NCBI RefSeq assembly: GCF_026151205.1
Contig: NC_087079.1
Location: 13,728,945 to 13,761,944, forward strand
Length of the DNA stretch: 33,000 bases
Direction: 5' to 3'
Source: Bolinopsis microptera
Taxonomy: Eukaryota; Ctenophora; Tentaculata; Lobata; Bolinopsidae
The translations under genes were made by a program, and so were the position numbers. Position 1 is the first letter of the stretch; each line of letters opens with the position of its first letter. Below, in pieces: positions 21,976 through 33,000 of the stretch. The notes beneath the pieces were generated by a model. That model did no database searches. It was not told the origin of the DNA and saw only the letters and a list, made by a program, of their open reading frames with translations.

Positions 21976-24900
21976 CACCTCTTCAGGCGAATTTGGTGCG
22001 ACACGGTACACACCTCCCTCCAGAACTTCATTAGCACTGTGCTGGACGCGGTGCCGCTACCTGCACTCTTACAGTGGAAGGACAATACTTTTGATGAAGT
22101 GGAGGAGAAACAACAGTTACAGCGAGAGGTATGTGAACTATGTAGGTCTGTACACTATGTACAGTGTTCACTGTACATAATGTACAATGTACACTGTACA
22201 TCATTATTAAGTTCCAGAGTGTATTAATCCAAGTGCTTTAGTTTTTTTAAGTTTGTAAGATTAATAGTCAGAGACGAAACGGAATCTCGTTAGCTTTTCG
22301 TGTTAAAAGCGATTTCTTAACGGTTATCACTTCTCTAGATGATTCTTAAAACATTTGGACACTATTGCATTTTTGAAAAAAATGCAATAGTGGCGTTTTC
22401 GGCCACACCCTTTTTCAGGGTTTTGCGGTCAGTCGAATTTTTGTATTTCAGCCCAGGAAGGTCTTAAAGACTATTCCGATACACCAAAATGCTTCATTTC
22501 GGAAATATGGCCGAAAAACGGTTTTTGGCTTGACGCAGTTCATAATTTTCGTGATTTTTGGCATTTCCGCCTAGGAAGGTCGTAGAGACTATTCTGATAC
22601 ACCAAAATGTACATAATGGCCATATTGATATACAACTTATGAAGCAACATATACCCTAAAAGGCTTATTTTCGGAAATATGGCTGAAAAACGGATTTTTG
22701 CCGAGCGAAAATAACAATATTCACAAATGGGCTATTGGACTGTTAACTAGAAAGGTCTTAAAGACTCATGAGCAACATTTGTCACAAGATGTAAGATGAC
22801 TCACTTTGTGTCCAGAAACTCCTACAAAAATTGGAGAATGATCTACTTTATTGGGCATCTCTCTTAATGGGCCAAGCCAGCAGCATATTTGTGTCTTACG
22901 AAAGGGCAATTTTTCAAAATTACGGTTTCTTAAGGTCAAAGGGTCGGCTGCTAACAGCAAATTGTTCGCAATTGCCGACTCATGCACGTCATATAGTTAT
23001 ACTGAAAAACGCTCACTTTAGGAGTCATCAGTAAATAAGTTTAACTACTGCATGATTTGTGAAAACTCCAACAATTAATTTTCATTGGCACCAATTTAGC
23101 CAAAATGTAATGACCAGAATTCAACTTTTGATTTATTTCCTGATTCTATGAAACCATGATATATACTAAGAATACCGGACCTAAAATAATTTGGCACTGG
23201 ATCCGGGCCAGACTGTTGCTTGACCACTGACCAGTACCCCACTTTATAATTATAATTGACTTCACTGCCTCGACCAATATTGGTCTGTAATCCCTGGATT
23301 GAGATCTGTTGGCTGCAGTTTAATTTAGCTCATTTACCATAATAGTAATACCGCAGTGCAGTGGTTTGGTTCGCATATATTTTCCCATCGTATGATAATG
23401 TGTGTCATTCCCTCGTTTTTTTATCAATTGGTTACTGGCTGTCTCTTTTGTTGTTACAGCTGCCTCGACATCTTATCTAGGGCACTAATACATTAGTACT
23501 AGAACATTAGAACTGTAATTCTAGAACTTCAGATTAAGATTTCTTGGCCGAATGGCAGGGTTCGAGATTCGACTCTAAAACGCTCAGTTTAGGAGTGATT
23601 AGTAGATAACAAAGTAACAACTGCATGGTATGGGAAAAATCCAACTAGTCAAGGATCATGCTGAATCAAAGTGTTCCTCGACTTGAACTTAAGTCTTGTA
23701 ACCTACTGGAGTTTGGGCCACCGAACCGAATACGACCTGATATTAATTTTAGGATGTCGGGAAATTCATTAAGATTTTTATTCTTTGGTTTTTCAATTGT
23801 GCTACGAATCCGAGTTTGAGTTGATAACACCGAATTTCCTGTTTGACTCTCAAAGAGAGGAACCAAGGCTTAGGTTCCTCTTTTTGGCTCTGAGATCCAA
23901 CTTTAAGATCGGACTTCGGAGATCCTCGCGTCGGAAATCATGTAAGTGTAACATCAGTACCGGAGATCAGACTTTTTTGCTTGATATTGGACCTTTAAAT
24001 CTAATTATATATTCGAAATAGCACGGGAATTAAACAGGAATTAAATTAAACAGGAATTAAACATGCACGGGATGTAACCAAGGCCAGGTTAAGTGAGATA
24101 AGATATACCAGCTTTCGGGGTTACAAAACCCCATGAAAGGCAGGCATAGCATCCTAAATCCTCAAGCTATCCTCACGTTGACTATCTAGGTCCAGACTTC
24201 AACCTCTCATTAAAAACCAGCTATTAGTATTAGGCCCGAGATCCGTAGTGTCCCGTAAGTAAGAGATCGTTCAGATTTTGATCCCCTCCCCGCTCTAAAG
24301 TCCACCTTACCCAAAGCTGGAAAAATTTCACATGTGAAACCTCAATAGCTAAATCTCGAGACCTTCTCGAGACCTTCTATTATACAGGGTGGGCCAAAAG
24401 TCAGTACCCATACGTTGGGTCTTATACCTCCGCCGTGTTTTATATTTTAGAGTTGTTGCTTTGCAGATGGCATACTGTACCTACTTGTTCGAGGATATAT
24501 ATATATAGCCCATGCTCCAGATAAGATCTTGAGGCAGCTCACAGCTATAATAATAGAAGAACTAGCCAGTCACCACTTGATTAAAAACCGAGGGAATGAC
24601 ACGCAATATCATTATCATACGATGGGAAAATCTATGCGACTGAAAAAAAGAATATGTGGTCATTCTGAAGTGGGCACCAAACCACTGCGGTATTATAGGA
24701 AATTAACTAAATTTAACTGCAGCCAACAGATCTCAATCCAGGGATTACAGACCAATATTGGTCGAGGCAGCGAAATCAATCATAATTATAAAGTGGGGTA
24801 CTGGTCAGCGGTCAAGCAACAGTCTGGCCCGGATCCAGTGCCGATTTATTTTAGGCCCGGTATTCTTGGTACATATATCATGGTTTCATGGCACGAATAA

Positions 24901-27391
24901 ATAAAAAGTTTGAAGTTGAATTTTGGTTTGCGGCACACATTCTATTTAAATCATGGTGCCAATGAAAATTAATTGTTGGAGTTTTCACAAATCATGCAGT
25001 AGTTAAACTTATTTACTGATGACTCCTAAAGTGAGCGTTTTTCAGTATAACTATATGACGTGCATGAGTCGGCAATTGCGAACAATTTGCTGTTAGCAGC
25101 CGACCCTTTGACCTTAAGAAACCGTAATTTTGAAAAATTGCCCTTTCGTAAGACACAAATATGCTGCTGGCTTGGCCCATTAAGAGAGATGCCCAATAAA
25201 ATAGATCATTCTCCAATTTTTGTAGGAGTTTCTGGACACAAAGTGAGTCATCTTACATCTTGTGACAAATATTGCTCATGAGTCTTTTTAAAGACTCATG
25301 AGCAATATTTGTTATAGAGGTTATAAAAGACCTTTCTAGTTAACAGTCCAATAGCCCATTTGTGAATATTGTCATTTTTCGCTCAGCAAAAATCCGTTTT
25401 TCAGCCACATTTCCGAAAATAAGCCTTTTAGGGTATATGTTGCTTCATAAGTTGTATATCAATGTGGCCATTATGTACATTTTGGTGTATCAGAATAGTC
25501 TCTACGACCTTCCTAGGCGGAAATGCCAAAAATCACGGAAATTATGAACTGCGTCAAGCCAAAAACCGTTTTTCGGCCATATTTCCGAAATGAAGCATTT
25601 TAAGGTATATGTTGCTTCATAAATTGTATATAAATAAGGCTATTAGGCACATTTTGGTGTATCGGAATAGTCTTTAAGACCTTCCTGGGCTGAAATACAA
25701 AAATTCGACTGACCGCGAAACCCTGAAAAAGGGTGTGGCCGTAAACGCCACTATTGCATTTTTGAAAAAAATGCAATAGTGTCCAAATGTTTTAAGAATC
25801 ATCTAGAGAGGTGATAACCGTTGAGAAATCGCTTTTAACACGAAAAGCTAACGAGATAGCCTTTTAGAACGGTTGGGATCCGACTATAAAATCGGCTAAA
25901 TCCAAAATCATTGATGTTTCTGTTTTACAATCTAGAGTTTGTTCCTTTTCTTTTCCTTGCACTCAGATCATACTTACTTATCGAAGGATTTGTTTATCAT
26001 TCCTTTTGTCATGTTGCCACCAATTGTTTAATACTACTTCTGTCAGGTGACCGTACTAAAGATGAAGCTACAGGACACTTCTAGTGTTCACCAGTTGGAA
26101 GAGAACAACAACCTTAACAAAAACCTCGTTACAAGGTGAGATATCAGTGAGTGATAAATGAGTTAATGTTTTGTGTTTTACTCCTTTGCTAATCTAACAA
26201 TCACTCTTTTTAGTAATTAAGTATATTTCTATTGATTTCCATAATCAAGTATATATTCTTATTTGCTACTACATAACACCACAACTAAATACACTTTCAA
26301 ATACTAACAAAGCCCATGTTCCCAGGTCAGATCTAGATATAGCAGAAGATTTCTACATAATATCCGCCAGCCGGTCCCCCGAAGCAGCAGCCCGCTCTCC
26401 CCACACTGATCAGCCCTCAACTTCAATACCCCGGCACAAGAACGGCAGTTTCACCAGCCTCAACCACCGGGATTACACCGAGCACACAGCGCCGCTGATA
26501 TTTGCGCGGTTCAGCTGTGAGGGCATGTTCTGTGCCACTAGTGATATCAACGGTACCCTGAAAGTTTGGACTTTCTCACCGGACATAAAGACGCTTCACA
26601 GTTTTGTGTTCAAAAGCGGCATTTACAGTTTGCACTGGGCGACTAAAATAGACAAACTACTCTATGTTGGTACGGGTGACAGCAAGATTAAAATACTGAA
26701 CATCAGCAACAGGAAAATAACCCAGGAACTTAGCCACCCTACAGATAACCTCAGGGTAATCTCCCTGGCCTCGAACGTAGCATGTACTCATCTCGTCTCT
26801 TCGGGCACTGACAAGGAACAGAAAACGTCCGAGTTTATAGTCTGGGACTGCAAGACTAGGGAGTGTTTACAAGTCCTGGAGATAACGCCCCTTCCATCAC
26901 CTATAACATCCACTCACTACAACCACAATGGTAACCTGTTGGTTTGTGGTGCTATGGACGGGATGATAAGGGTATATGCTGACTACCAGTGTATAATGGG
27001 CTGGCAGGCTAGCTCCGCTGCTATTACCACAGTCAAGTTTAGTGTTGATGAGAACACTGTGTTTGCGTACTGTAAAGACGGGTCGCTGTCTCAATGGAGA
27101 CTGTACCCTATGTCTCAATGTCTCTACAATATCCCTGTCTCAGACACGCCCCCACAAAACGTGCAGCATTTTGGTCGTGACATTGCTCTGGACTCGGAAG
27201 GAAAGTATTTGTTAGTTGGCCGGGGTTTCCAAGCTGTTGTTTACTCGATCGAGAACGGGTTGGTGGAGGACAGTGTGTTGCCTTCCCAGGGCTCCAAAGT
27301 TAGTTGCGTTGACTGGCATGTGCCGTATAGCACTAGGCTGTGCCTAACGGCCACCACGTCGGGCATTGCCAGGATTATCGGACTTTTATAG
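21976..27391 (+). CDS. WDR91: WD repeat-containing protein 91, C-terminal part (5' partial)
   Basis: WDR91 works with WDR81 and Rab7 to lower endosomal PI3P and drive early-to-late endosome conversion. Three exons are seen: 21976-22128, 26047-26135 and 26326-27391 (TAG stop). Phases 0 and 2 are consistent. Exon 1 (HLFRRIWCDTVHTSLQNFI) matches the conserved helical region before the coiled coil. Exon 2 is coiled-coil-like. Exon 3 has a Ser/Pro-rich linker, then a seven-bladed WD40 domain; blade ends include GTLKVWTF, KIKILNI, EFIVWDC, GMIRVYAD, GSLSQWRL and AVVYSIE. About 435 residues are present against about 747 in human. Upstream exons (LisH-like N-terminus) were not found. They may lie beyond the LINE and receptor relic or be lost. 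The first intron, 3.9 kb, is filled by an inverted-repeat element. Confidence 0.9.
22284..23484 (+). repeat. Left arm of the WDR91-intron inverted repeat
   Basis: Contains tandem units of about 175 bp starting AGGAAGGTCTTAAAGAC or AGGAAGGTCGTAGAGAC. Relative to the right arm it lacks about 60 bases near 22490, between two AAAATG strings. It also lacks about 45 bases near 22755, at repeated AAGGTCTT/AAGACT sequence. Confidence 0.85.
23485..24514. other. Spacer between the inverted arms
   Basis: No gene. About 23570-23640 is a diverged copy of arm sequence (compare 22990-23075, AACGCTCACTTTAGGAGT). GGAATTAAA recurs three times at about 24027-24060. ACAGGGTGGGCCAAAAGTC at about 24384-24403 resembles a mariner-type transposon end. 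Confidence 0.55.
24515..25857 (-). repeat. Right arm of the WDR91-intron inverted repeat
   Basis: This is the fuller copy. Tandem units of about 175 bp lie at about 25330-25685. It includes the palindrome at 25265-25312. The open frame across 24529-24900 is mirrored by disrupted sequence in the other arm and is not called as a gene. Confidence 0.85.
25265..25312. repeat. Perfect 23-bp hairpin with 2-base loop
   Basis: ACAAATATTGCTCATGAGTC at the left is exactly mirrored as GACTCATGAGCAATATTTGT at the right. Only one half survives in the left arm (about 22765). Confidence 0.95.
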
Positions 27392-27702
27392 CAGAAATTG
27401 CGATAGGAATGAAGTCAGAAGATATTTTATGAGTATGATTTTGGTTTTTTGTGATTTTAATGATTTGACTTTTGTGTAAATATAATTTATAATGCTGTTT
27501 TTATCCGCTCTGTCTAATGTGCTTAAATTACGATGTTTATTAAGATTTAGTTACACCAAATAATTGCTAAGAATCTCACAATCCATGGATAAGGGCGACA
27601 AAATGGTCGCATTTTTGTGATCGCAATAATGTGACGCGTCTAAAAATATTACTGATAAAAGTATGCAATTTTAACACTTTCACGCGCGTTCTGAACACGC
27701 GG
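27392..27702. other. 3' flank of WDR91
   Basis: Presumed 3' UTR and intergenic DNA, AT-rich. No clear AATAAA and no coding feature seen. Confidence 0.5.
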
Positions 27703-28276
27703 ATTTGAGATTTCCTTTGAAATTCGCCGCGTTTGGAGTGTAAAAGGCACGCGTGTTGCTTGAACATATTTATCGTGTATTGATGTATGATGAGGTATAT
27801 AATTCTTTAAATTTTAACTTTCTGTCAGAACTAAATGCCATTACCTTTAATTACCCACATGTGGTACCACCGGCAGATTAGGATAAGCACTAAGGGGTCG
27901 TTCACATATTACGTAATCAGCTGAGGGGGGAGGGGGGTTTCCGAATGATTACGCTAGTGTAATTTTGACACAATAGCTATGTGTAAAACTGATTACGGAG
28001 GGGGGCAGGGGTATAAATGTTCCAAAAAATGATTACGTTATATGTGAACGACCCCTAAGCAATAAATTGGAGATGTTCATGATTATTAAATTAACTAAAA
28101 AGTACATACAACACTGAGATCCTTAACTCGTATTACACTAATGATTGTACATGTCAGTAACTATGTTTGAATATTTTTTGGCACCGCGTGACATATTTGC
28201 CTTTAATGAAGGTTGGTCTTCTGACTCTACACAATTAGAAAGTACGTATTTCTGTAATAGAGCTATATTAGTACAA
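27703..28276 (-). repeat. Inverted duplicate R, right copy
   Basis: Reverse-complement partner of 19783-20371; matching starts at GAGATTTCCT and runs to the region of TACTAATATAGCTC on the complement. It is still clean sequence. The error-rich tail begins just after it. Confidence 0.85.
27894..28055. mobile_element. 162-bp MITE inside the right R copy, TAA target duplication
   Basis: Terminal inverted repeats GGGGTCGTTCACATATTACG and TGTGAACGACCCC are clear, flanked by TAA at 27891-27893 and 28056-28058. This is the best preserved of the three family members in the window. Confidence 0.82.
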
Positions 28277-28339
28277 ATCTGTCAAATAATCCCGCCCGGT
28301 GGTTTTTTTAACCTTCTTCAAGTAAACAGACCAAAGTTC

Positions 28340-29320
28340 TAGGACCAACCAGAAAAAATTGTTGGGTCCAGTCGAGGTCAGAGGGGATGAGGACTATGCT
28401 GATACACATAAGCAGGCAATGGGGATTGACAAAACCTGTTCCCCCGAGGGACCTGGCAGAAACTACGACCCCAATTTTGCGAAATAAACTGTGGTGCTTG
28501 GGGTTTTAAACGCAAAGAAAACACCCGGGATCCAATGGGTTAATTTGGGGAAAGATACGTCCCGCAGCAAACCCACACTCCCCAGAGAATTTAAGAGGAC
28601 CCCATAAGAATAGTACTGTTCCCCCCCCGATATGAAAAACTCCTGCAAAGCCAAAGTCAACTCCAAATTCCACTTATTTGGGGGTGGCCAAAAATTAAAC
28701 ATCGGATTTGCAAGATCGCTAAAAGAAAATAAGTGTCCCCAGGGATTGGAAAAAGCTACCACCGGAGCTTTTTAACCCCAACTCAAAATAACATTTTTTG
28801 GGGGAAAGAAGTAAAGAACATAAGCATTAACAACAAAGTGGGTGCGAATCTACATCACGCAGCTGTTTTCTTACCCATTTCTGACCCCTATGGAAAAGTG
28901 AGGACATGGTTAAACACGAACTCCATAGGTGCAGACAAGAAAATTTAAGAGTTCCCTTTCCACATCAGTAACTGCCTTTACGCAGAATTCCCTGGGAGAG
29001 TGGAGGTGGTTTTTCCCAACATCGAGTTAAGAAAAATGAAAGAAATGTTTTTAAAAGGAAGGGCTTTCAATAACAAACTTGCTTCCCTTTACTGAACAGT
29101 AAAAAAAAGCAAACAAAACGGCTTACGGTTTGGTTTTGGAATCATGTCCCAGTAGGAATGGGCCCTTGGAAAAGATCCGGTTACCTTACATCCTACTTGA
29201 AACGGGGGGAAGGAAAATCAGGTAACCAAGTGGCCGGACCCAAAATTCCACGTCCCCCCGACTTAAGTGGTAAAGGTTTTTTTTTGGATTATTTGGCATG
29301 TCCACTAGACCCCCCCACAA
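28340..29320 (+). pseudogene. Second copy of the LINE reverse transcriptase, riddled with insertions
   Basis: From about 28391 the plus strand matches the minus-strand LINE (21110 downward): GGACTATGCTGAT, TTTAAACGCAAAGAAAAC, CATAAGCATTAACAACAAAG, then GATCCGGTTACCTTA and CACTAGACCC. The matching stretch is 921 bases here against 702 in the intact copy. Nearly every difference is an added base or two, often doubling a neighbour. All frames are broken. Sequencing error is the likelier cause than decay. Confidence 0.85.
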
Positions 29321-29333
29321 GCCAACCCCCCCT

Positions 29334-30040
29334 TTGCGGGTTACTAAACTGTTTTTTTTTTTTTTTTGGATAATAGGTTTAAAAAAGAACCCCACCCCCC
29401 AACTCCCCTTTTTGCCGCCGTTTGCCCGGTAAAAACTTAACCTGTCGAAAAAAATCCGTGGGGTAACTAACTGTTTTTTTTTTTTTTTTTGGTTAAATAG
29501 AAATAGACCACCCCACCCCATAAAAAATTTGGGCTTTAATCAGCTCATTTAAACAATTGGGAAATGGTAAAAAAATTTTTTTATTACCCCCCGTATTTTT
29601 AGTTAAGGGTTTTTTGTTTTGTTTCCATTTTTCAAATGTAGGTTCCGAAATTTAAGATTAAAAAGTTTACACAAAAAAATTTTTAAATGTTACAAAAAAA
29701 ACCCCCCAAAAAAAAAAAACTACAATAAAAACCCTCAAAAAACCCCATTCCCAAAAATTGAAACTTGGAGGTATAAAATGGTTTTTTTTTTTTTTGGGGT
29801 TTGGCCCCCCAAACACCCAAAAAATGAAAAACCCCTTATACCATGTTACTAAAACTGTTTTTTTTTTTTTTTTTTTCCTCTGGAAAATGGGGCAGTTAAG
29901 AACCCCTCCAGGGTTTAGTAAACCATGTTACCTAAAACCTGTTTTTTTTTTTCTGAAAATTGGGGCCAAAATTTAAGAACCCCACCAGTCCGTTAGTCAA
30001 AAACCATGTCACTAACTGTGTTTTTTTGGGAGAAAAACTG
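29334..30040 (+). repeat. Minisatellite of LINE 3'-tail-like units
   Basis: A unit starting GTTACTAACTG followed by a long T run recurs at about 29340, 29463, 29846, 29931 and 30007, roughly every 80-120 bases where clear. Other tail bases (AAAATGGGG, TTAAGAACCCC) are also shared. The intact LINE has a single GGTACTAACTGTTTTTTTGG at its 3' end. Confidence 0.6.
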
Positions 30041-30096
30041 ACCCAACCCACCAACCGTTTCCAAGGTCCCGTTAAAAACTAAGTGGTGGTAATGGG

Positions 30097-30128
<32 letters not shown>

Positions 30129-33000
30129 TACCTTGAATGGAAAACCCGAAATCAGCCAAATGGGGGTAAATAACGATCGCAAGAGGCAGGCGCCCTTAGG
30201 AAAGAAAAGCCCCTTAAAATTGGATGTCGTTTATTGGAAGAAAAAGGCTGAGCAGAGGGATAGCGATTTTTGGAGTCGTAAAAGGAAACCCCTCACGATT
30301 GAATTTGGTAAAATAAAGAAAAAAAGATTGGGCTGCCCCAGAAAAATCCGAAAAAGGATGGAGATACTTTGATTAACCCCGCCCCCCGAAGTTTTTGTTT
30401 TTAATATATACAATAAGGAATTGAACGGGCAAGATGACGCAAGACTAATATCCCCTTTTTGGATGGAGATCTCTCCCCTCCCCGGCCCCATGGTAACATG
30501 TAAATGTTAAATGGTCTCACTGTCCCATAGAAAAAAAAAACGATTGAAGAAGTTTAATACCAATCAATACATACAATACTTACTGGAAAATAAGTCCAAA
30601 TAGAACGGGGATCTTTCCCGCCGTCGGTATTTCCTTTTAATGTTAACGGGAAAAACAAAAACCCAGTCCCGCCCCCAAAAGTTTTACCCTATTTTTCCCC
30701 CCACCAACCCCAGGGATAATCTTTCGAAACCCAAAATCGGCTCGAAAAAAACTCAACAACTTTTTTTTTTTTTTTTTTCCCGTGGTTTTTTCCCTTGAGA
30801 CCCTGGGATTTGTCGCGTTATTTGACTATGTAAATGATCTGAAAAATAAAAGAATGGAAGTTTTTCACCCCCCCAGTGAATTTATTGGGATGTAATTTTT
30901 AATCTGATTTAATTATTAAAAGAAATAATTTTATATACGGCCAAACAAGTTTTGAGGGAATTTGTAGAATGTGACTTTATTGCTAATGTGGGGTTGCTGT
31001 GGTGTAGCCCCTGGGTAAAGAAAATACTCCATTAAATTCCCTATACGAGTCACGAGAAGCCGAAAGGTCATTCAACAAGAAAGTGCACGCCTATTCCAAG
31101 ATCAGAGGATGTAAATGTATGTTAATTTTTTAATAAAAGCCAAGCCAATCCCCATTGTTAAAAAGTACATCCACAAATCATCTTGAAAATTCCCCAGTTT
31201 TTGTTGGTTTGTTTTCGGTTTATTACCAAGTAATAAAACTTGTCCGGCTTTTAAACGGCCCCCAAAAAGTTATTTGTAAAAGATGAAAGGAAACAACTTA
31301 AATACTATACTTGTACAATCAATCTTCCCCAGTTATTTAAAAATCCAAAGTTTTTTTAATGAATTGCTTTTTGCTGGGTTTTTAGGTATTTATCGAAAGA
31401 AATCGTTTTATTGGTTTTGAAGGTAACTCCAATTAACTCCTTTCCAATCCAGAATTTAGATTCCAATAACCTAGGGATTAAAATGTGTATTTTAGGCACC
31501 GAGAGTGGCCACCTTTTTTTTTCCCCACGGTATTTTTTTTTTGTCCCGAATTAATTTGGGGGTCGTAAATAACGGGTTTTTCCATTTCCTTGTCAATCCC
31601 CTGTCCAACCCCCTTGTTCCCATTCCCTTGTCCATTCCCCCCTTGCACATTAATTGGGTCCCTGAACATCTCCTTGTCCCGTAAAAATATGTTCAATGAC
31701 CACGGGCCCAAGTCCTCCGGTTTCCCCCTGCCCCTATTAAGGGAACCCACTTTTAAGTAAACAAATAGCATGTACTGAATTACAACCATCAGTAAATAAC
31801 CCAAAATAAACCCTAATTCCCCGATTAAAAAATTAACCTAATAAATAGCAAATAAACCACGGGTACCCCAATACCACAAAAGGAAAGTAGATGGTCCGTT
31901 ATCTTATCAGCCCTCATGTTCTTAATCCTTTTTTAGTCGGAACTTTATCCTCAGTTTCTAAAAAGGTTTGAGCTGTACCCACCCCACCCCCCACCCCCCT
32001 TTGTAAAAACCCCCTGGAAAGTAAACTCAATTACCTATTTGGTGAAAAACTGTGGAGGAAATCATCAAAAGTTAACTTTAATGGGAGGCGGTTATCTGAC
32101 TTATAGTAAATACACCAATGCAATGGCCCACCAATAACTTGGGGTACTATTCAATGAAAATTATCCACGCAAAAAGGTTTAACGATTGTCCCATAATTTC
32201 TCCCCTAAAGCCTGAAACCACGGGGAGGTTTAACTGCCGCCCCCTGCCCCACCAGCAAATATAAATTAAAAGTTCCGTCCTTTAGTAATTTGTTGTTTTT
32301 AATCCAAAATATCCCCGAGTGTAGGAACTGTTAAGGAACCCTAATTTCATTTCCCCCACTTTTAATATCCAAACTTTTGGAAATTTGGGTGAAATGTGTG
32401 CTACAATGGGCCCGAATTGCTTTGCAAATATCGAGATAGTTCCTGGAGGTAAAAAACCACTATTTGCTTTATAAGGTGATTTTCCATATGTTAAGGTTTG
32501 GGGCACACTTCCCCACTCCCCTATAAAATTCCCTGAATTACATTTTTTGGGTGGGCTAAAATTAAGTGGGTTTTATGAAACCTTAAGCTTTGGGCTTTGG
32601 GATGGTAAAGTGGTTTTATGTTTTTTTGCAGAACAAAACGTTTTTTCCCAAATCAAGGGGCCCGCGCAGGCTTAAGGGTAAAATTTTTTGAAACGTTTTT
32701 TTTTAGATAATGCAAATCCGTTAAAAATGTAAATCCCGAAACTTACGCCACTCGAGTGACAAAATTTATCGCCGATGAGTCCCCCCCCCCCCCCCCGCCA
32801 CAAAGAAAAATAAAAAAAATGTACAAAAAGATTCAATCAAAATCTACTGACCAGAAAAGGGATGGTATGTTCCCCTCCCTAACCATCCTCCGTTCCATCA
32901 CAAGCCATAAGAACCGCGCCCATCCCCCCCTGTTACCTGGTTTTTTTTTCAAGAGCCAAGAAGAGCCGTGCGGTAGGGTTATGAACATATTTTTTTAAAT

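Larger units (their letters stand above)
22284..25857. mobile_element. 3.6 kb foldback-type element with arms over 1.2 kb, in a WDR91 intron
   Basis: The left arm (22284-about 23484) and right arm (about 24515-25857) are reverse complements with high identity apart from indels. The outer end reads ATCTCGTTAGCTTTTCG on both. The spacer is about 1.03 kb and shows no transposase. No target duplication is evident at the outer ends. Each arm contains a mirrored 73-codon open frame (MHESAIANNLLLAADPLTL), which differs at two residues between arms. I treat that as a by-product of low divergence. Confidence 0.85.
28290..33000. other. Low-quality tail with expanded homopolymers; no gene called beyond the LINE
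   Basis: Runs such as 25 C at 30103-30127, many T or A runs over 15, and CCCC clusters start abruptly after about 28.3 kb. They contrast with the clean sequence before. Open frames after 30040 are short, low-complexity and unrecognisable, so coding status cannot be judged. Confidence 0.75.

Noticed and set aside
24529-24900. 123-residue open frame
   Set aside because: It lies wholly in the right foldback arm, the matching left-arm sequence is not open, and no domain is recognisable.
22766-25281. Mirrored 73-residue frames in both arms as a conserved small gene
   Set aside because: The arms are so similar that the frame is shared by descent. There is no codon-position bias in the differences that I could judge.
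30133-32998. Short Lys-rich or Pro-rich frames in the tail as genes
   Set aside because: The region has pervasive insertion errors and homopolymers, so frames there are not evidence of coding.

Overview
This is a eukaryotic window: spliced genes with GT-AG introns, one predicted AT-AC intron, and abundant transposon remnants at roughly 37-40% GC. It most likely comes from an invertebrate animal with motile cilia. The fast, repeat-rich intergenic sequence and the secreted galactose-binding/sushi protein would suit a cnidarian or another marine invertebrate, but nothing here fixes the species.

Layout. (1) Positions 1-11621, plus strand: a 5'-truncated gene for dynein regulatory complex protein 11 (DRC11, also IQCA1), rebuilt here exon by exon. 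Three consecutive exons are each present as tandem look-alike pairs. Two of these pairs have phases that allow only one member of the pair per mRNA. One intron carries the full signature of a minor-spliceosome (U12) AT-AC intron. (2) The 5.5 kb intron between the Walker A and Walker B exons holds a 5.0 kb segment (4473-9508) bounded by long inverted arms and a candidate target duplication. Inside it lie a minus-strand ankyrin-repeat gene model and a huge (AC)n tract. (3) 11622-14182 is AT-rich intergenic DNA. (4) 14183-15524, plus strand: a secreted protein with a galactose-binding-like module and a sushi domain. (5) 15.9-20.4 kb: small inverted-repeat elements, a 1.26 kb element built around a repeated 16-base motif, and a disrupted minus-strand 7TM receptor. 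(6) 20372-21830, minus: a 5'-truncated LINE reverse transcriptase. (7) 21976-27391, plus: the C-terminal part of WDR91, with a 3.6 kb long-inverted-repeat element in one intron. (8) From about 28.3 kb to the end the sequence looks unpolished: a second copy of the same LINE is about 31% longer than the first, almost wholly through small insertions, and long homopolymers abound. No gene calls are safe there.

The host genes are functionally unrelated neighbours: an axonemal motor regulator, a secreted adhesion-type protein, a receptor relic and an endosomal trafficking protein. The main interest is gene architecture (exon pairs, the U12 intron, the nested gene) and the different families of inverted-repeat elements around them. 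All exon boundaries were read by eye from splice consensus, phase continuity and remembered family sequence. No alignment or RNA evidence was available.
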